DNA from: Pseudomonadota bacterium
GTDB taxonomy: Bacteria; Pseudomonadota; Alphaproteobacteria; Rhizobiales; Hyphomicrobiaceae
DNA length: 24,407 nucleotides
NCBI GenBank assembly: GCA_023387235.1
Contig: JAEWIJ010000063.1
Location: 1 to 24,407, forward strand
Reading direction: 5' to 3'
Both the position numbers and the translations under genes were made by a program. This document shows positions 22,250-24,407 of this stretch, piece by piece (the stretch's first letter is position 1; every line of letters begins with the position of its first letter). The notes beneath the pieces were generated by a model, which was not told where the DNA came from, did no database searches, and saw only the letters and a list, made by a program, of their open reading frames with translations.

Positions 22250-23602
22250 ATGAGCATGGCGCCGACATCCAAAGAGCCGACGCAGGACACGATCTTCGCG
22301 CTCTCTAGTGGCGCCGGACGCACCGCGCTCGCCGTCGTACGCGTGTCCGGGCCGGCCGCGGGCGCCGCGCTCGACCGCATCGCGGCGCCGCGCCCCAAGC
22401 CGCGCTTCGCAGCCTTCCGCAAGCTCCGCCATCCGGAGACTGGCGAAGAATTCGACCACGCGCTCGTGCTGTGGTTCGCCGGCCCGAACACGGAGACCGG
22501 CGAGGACATGTGCGAGCTTCACTTGCACGGGGGACGCGCCGTCCTGGCCGGAGCATTTGACGCGCTCTCGGCAATCCCTGGATGCCGTCCGGCGACTGCC
22601 GGGGAATTTGCGCGGCGCGCCTTCGAGAACGGCAAGCTCGATCTGACGGCCGCCGAAGGCATCATCGATCTCATTGATGCGGACACCGATGCTCAGCGTC
22701 GGCAGGCGCTGCGGCAAGCCTCCGGCGAGCTTGCACAGCTTTACGAAGGATGGCGCCGCGGCCTGATCGAGGCTCAAGGCTTCCTTGAAGCCGCCATCGA
22801 TTTTGCCGACGAGGGCGACATCGCGGAAACCGTTGAGGTCAACGGACTGGCAAACGCGGCTTCCCTAGCCATTTCGATCGAGCGTCACCTCAAGGACGGC
22901 CGCCGCGGCGAAATCGTGCGTGACGGCTTCCGTATCGTCATCGCGGGGCCGCCGAATGTCGGCAAGTCGAGCCTGATAAATGCGCTCGCGCGTCGCGACG
23001 TGGCGATTGTCTCAGATGAGCCGGGCACGACGCGGGATGTTCTGGAAGTGCGGCTCGATCTCCATGGGTACATGGCCATCATCGCCGATACGGCGGGACT
23101 TCGCGAGACCGCGGGCGTCATCGAGCAGGAGGGCATCCGCCGGGCACTGAGCCGCGCCGATGAGGCCGATCTCGTGCTCTGGATCATCGATGCGACGGCG
23201 CCGGTGGCGGATGTTCCTCCCGATGTCGGCAAGCGCGGGAAGCGCGTGCTGCGTATCCTCAACAAGATCGATGCGCCGGGGACCGATGCGCCTGTGCCGA
23301 ACGATCTTGCTCTGTCCGCGAAGACGGGAGCAGGCATTCCCGAGCTGATCAACACGCTCTCGGCAATCGTACACGACGCCTCGAGCAGCGATGCGCCCGC
23401 GATCACGCAGCTCCGTCACCGCCAGCAGATTGAGGCGTGCCTCGCGGCGCTGAAAGACGTGCACGCGCTGACGAAGCTCCCCCTGGAGCTCGCCGCGGAG
23501 CAGGTCCGCATCGCTGCGGATGCGCTCGGCCGCATTGTGGGGCGGATCGATCCGGAAGAGGTGCTCGACCAGGTCTTCGCCCGCTTCTGCATTGGGAAGT
23601 GA
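22250..23602 (+). CDS. mnmE: tRNA uridine-5-carboxymethylaminomethyl synthesis GTPase MnmE
   Basis: A 450-residue GTPase that, with MnmG, installs the (carboxymethyl)aminomethyl group at C5 of the wobble uridine in certain tRNAs. Parts are visible in order. The N-terminal tetrahydrofolate-binding domain begins DTIFALSSGAGRTALAVVRVSG. The central helical domain precedes the inserted G domain: G1 GPPNVGKSSL near 233, DEPGTTRD, DTAGLRET (G3) and NKID (G4). The C-terminal CIGK has the catalytic cysteine at 447. The start could be the ATG at 22250 or the next in-frame ATG at 22256. mnmG follows after a 283-base gap holding two parS sites. Confidence 0.97.
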   Translation: MSMAPTSKEPTQDTIFALSSGAGRTALAVVRVSGPAAGAALDRIAAPRPKPRFAAFRKLRHPETGEEFDHALVLWFAGPNTETGEDMCELHLHGGRAVLAGAFDALSAIPGCRPATAGEFARRAFENGKLDLTAAEGIIDLIDADTDAQRRQALRQASGELAQLYEGWRRGLIEAQGFLEAAIDFADEGDIAETVEVNGLANAASLAISIERHLKDGRRGEIVRDGFRIVIAGPPNVGKSSLINALARRDVAIVSDEPGTTRDVLEVRLDLHGYMAIIADTAGLRETAGVIEQEGIRRALSRADEADLVLWIIDATAPVADVPPDVGKRGKRVLRILNKIDAPGTDAPVPNDLALSAKTGAGIPELINTLSAIVHDASSSDAPAITQLRHRQQIEACLAALKDVHALTKLPLELAAEQVRIAADALGRIVGRIDPEEVLDQVFARFCIGK

Positions 23603-23626
23603 CAATTCGATACGCGGGGTAACGAT

Positions 23627-23642
23627 TGTTTCACGTGAAACA
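23627..23642. promoter_or_regulatory. parS centromere-like site 1
   Basis: TGTTTCACGTGAAACA is a perfect 16-bp palindrome identical to the widely conserved ParB-binding parS sequence. It lies 24 bases after the mnmE stop. A 23-bp stretch around it (23620-23642) recurs exactly at 23702-23724. Confidence 0.93.
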
Positions 23643-23708
23643 TTCGGCCCGGCCCCGTTTCCGCGATCGATATCGAAGAGGTCAGGATTCGGGACAACCG
23701 CTAACGAT

Positions 23709-23724
23709 TGTTTCACGTGAAACA
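23709..23724. promoter_or_regulatory. parS centromere-like site 2
   Basis: TGTTTCACGTGAAACA again. Here the symmetry extends four bases further on each side (23705-23728), making a 24-bp perfect palindrome. The centre-to-centre distance to site 1 is 82 bp, close to eight turns of B-DNA. parA and parB are not in the window but commonly follow mnmG. Confidence 0.93.
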
Positions 23725-23885
23725 ATCGAGCGGCGCCAACAGGGGACGCCAAGAAGGGCTCGCGCCACCGTCCTCATTCCATTCGCGGAGCCCAGTCGCC
23801 TGAACGGGCCAACTTTGACCGTCGGCACGGATTGCCGTATGGCTCTGGCCTCGCGACAAATCAGGCGTTCTGAGCAGCACGGATC

Positions 23886-24407
23886 ATGACCGAGGCGACC
23901 TACGATGTGATCGTCGTTGGCGGCGGCCACGCGGGCGTCGAGGCCGCCGCCGCGGCCGCGCGCATGGGCGCCCGCACGGCGCTCGTCACGCACAGCGCTG
24001 CGACCATCGGCGAGATGTCCTGCAATCCGGCGATCGGCGGCCTTGGCAAGGGACACCTCGTCCGGGAGGTCGATGCCATGGACGGGCTCATGGGCCGCGT
24101 GGCCGATGCGGCCGGCATTCAGTTCCGCTTGCTGAACCGCTCCAAGGGGCCCGCCGTCCAGGGCCCGCGCGCCCAGGCTGACCGGAAGCTCTATCGCCGG
24201 GCCATGCAGGCCGCGATCGCCGCGACGGACGGCCTGACGGTCATAGAGGGCGGCGTGGACGATCTCATCGTCAGTGATGACCGCGTCGGCGGCGTCGTCC
24301 TTGCGGACGGCCGCGCATTGCGCGCAGGCGCCCTGGTGGTGGCGACGGGGCCGTTCCTGCGCGGTCTCATCCACCTGGGCGAGACGCGTATCCCGGCCGG
24401 CCGCGTA
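23886..24407 (+). CDS. mnmG: tRNA uridine-5-carboxymethylaminomethyl synthesis enzyme MnmG, 5' part
   Basis: The first 174 codons of mnmG (gidA), running off the right edge. MnmG is the FAD-containing partner of MnmE in wobble-uridine modification. It shows the FAD Rossmann motif VVGGGHAGVEAA (about 9-20), the very conserved MSCNPAIGGLGKGHLVREVDAMDG (about 42-65), the RSKGPAVQGPRAQADR motif (about 84-100) and FLRGLIHLGE near the end. At about 156-160 it reads ATGPF where most family members read TGTF. The ATG at 23886 gives the usual N-terminus (MTEATYDVIVV). The ribosome-binding site is weak. Confidence 0.97.
   Translation, partial: MTEATYDVIVVGGGHAGVEAAAAAARMGARTALVTHSAATIGEMSCNPAIGGLGKGHLVREVDAMDGLMGRVADAAGIQFRLLNRSKGPAVQGPRAQADRKLYRRAMQAAIAATDGLTVIEGGVDDLIVSDDRVGGVVLADGRALRAGALVVATGPFLRGLIHLGETRIPAGRV

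Noticed and set aside
20630..22777. A 715-codon minus-strand ORF covering gloB, the GNAT gene and half of mnmE
   Set aside because: It lies antisense to three well-supported genes, is extremely rich in Arg, Ala, His and Asp, and has no motif. Long antisense frames are common in GC-rich DNA.
23626..23889. An 87-codon ORF beginning with MFHVKH between mnmE and mnmG
   Set aside because: MFHVKH is simply the translation of the parS palindrome. The ORF overlaps the mnmG start and has no ribosome-binding site.

Overview
The window looks like ordinary core chromosome from a GC-rich alphaproteobacterium, most likely a member of Hyphomicrobiales/Rhizobiales. The reasons are the class II DAHP synthase, a purE-purK pair (4-bp overlap) next to a YdcH/DUF465 gene, many small exported proteins, and an mnmE-mnmG pair separated by two perfect 16-bp parS sites. 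That last arrangement is typical of the origin-proximal part of alphaproteobacterial chromosomes, where parA and parB usually follow mnmG. I cannot name a genus.

Layout. 1-1225: the 3' end of a GNAT acetyltransferase, then a solitary ParB-like (DGQHR) protein of lower GC content that ends in a strong hairpin terminator. 1256-2647: class II DAHP synthase (minus). 2648-3215: a spacer with a 14-bp direct repeat, a 25-residue single-span membrane miniprotein and tRNA-Thr(TGT). 3251-5611: a large RTX / FG-GAP repeat protein (minus) with six near-identical 144-bp tandem units. 5612-6508: a small exported protein and a triplicated 16-bp repeat. 6509-9051: a plausible envelope-lipid cluster (DUF4112 membrane protein, GT21 ceramide-glucosyltransferase-like enzyme, LpxH-like metallophosphoesterase). 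9207-10158: small exported or hypothetical proteins. 10300-13451: a periplasmic ClpP/crotonase-fold protein, a flavin-dependent oxidoreductase and a small membrane-anchored Pro/Ala-rich protein, all minus strand. 13666-15590: purK, purE and a DUF465 protein (minus). 15768-18443: a cytochrome c, hydroxypyruvate isomerase and TolB (plus). 18444-19643: a gene-poor stretch with a 43-residue lipoprotein and an 84-residue hypothetical protein that has a promoter, a palindrome and a DnaA box upstream. 19644-22213: a ChbG/HpnK-type deacetylase divergent from glyoxalase II, then a GNAT protein. 22250 to the end: mnmE, two parS sites and the 5' part of mnmG.

How the genes work together. purE and purK catalyse successive steps of purine synthesis. 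mnmE and mnmG encode the two subunits of one tRNA wobble-uridine modification enzyme. The GT21 enzyme and the phosphoesterase probably act on membrane glycolipids. TolB belongs to the Tol-Pal envelope system, but no tolQRA or pal lies beside it here. I found no CRISPR array, transposase, integrase or recognisable defence operon. The most interesting signals are regulatory or architectural: the parS pair, the palindromic promoter at 19514-19548, the expanding repeat protein, the solitary ParB-like gene and several conserved-looking mini-proteins.
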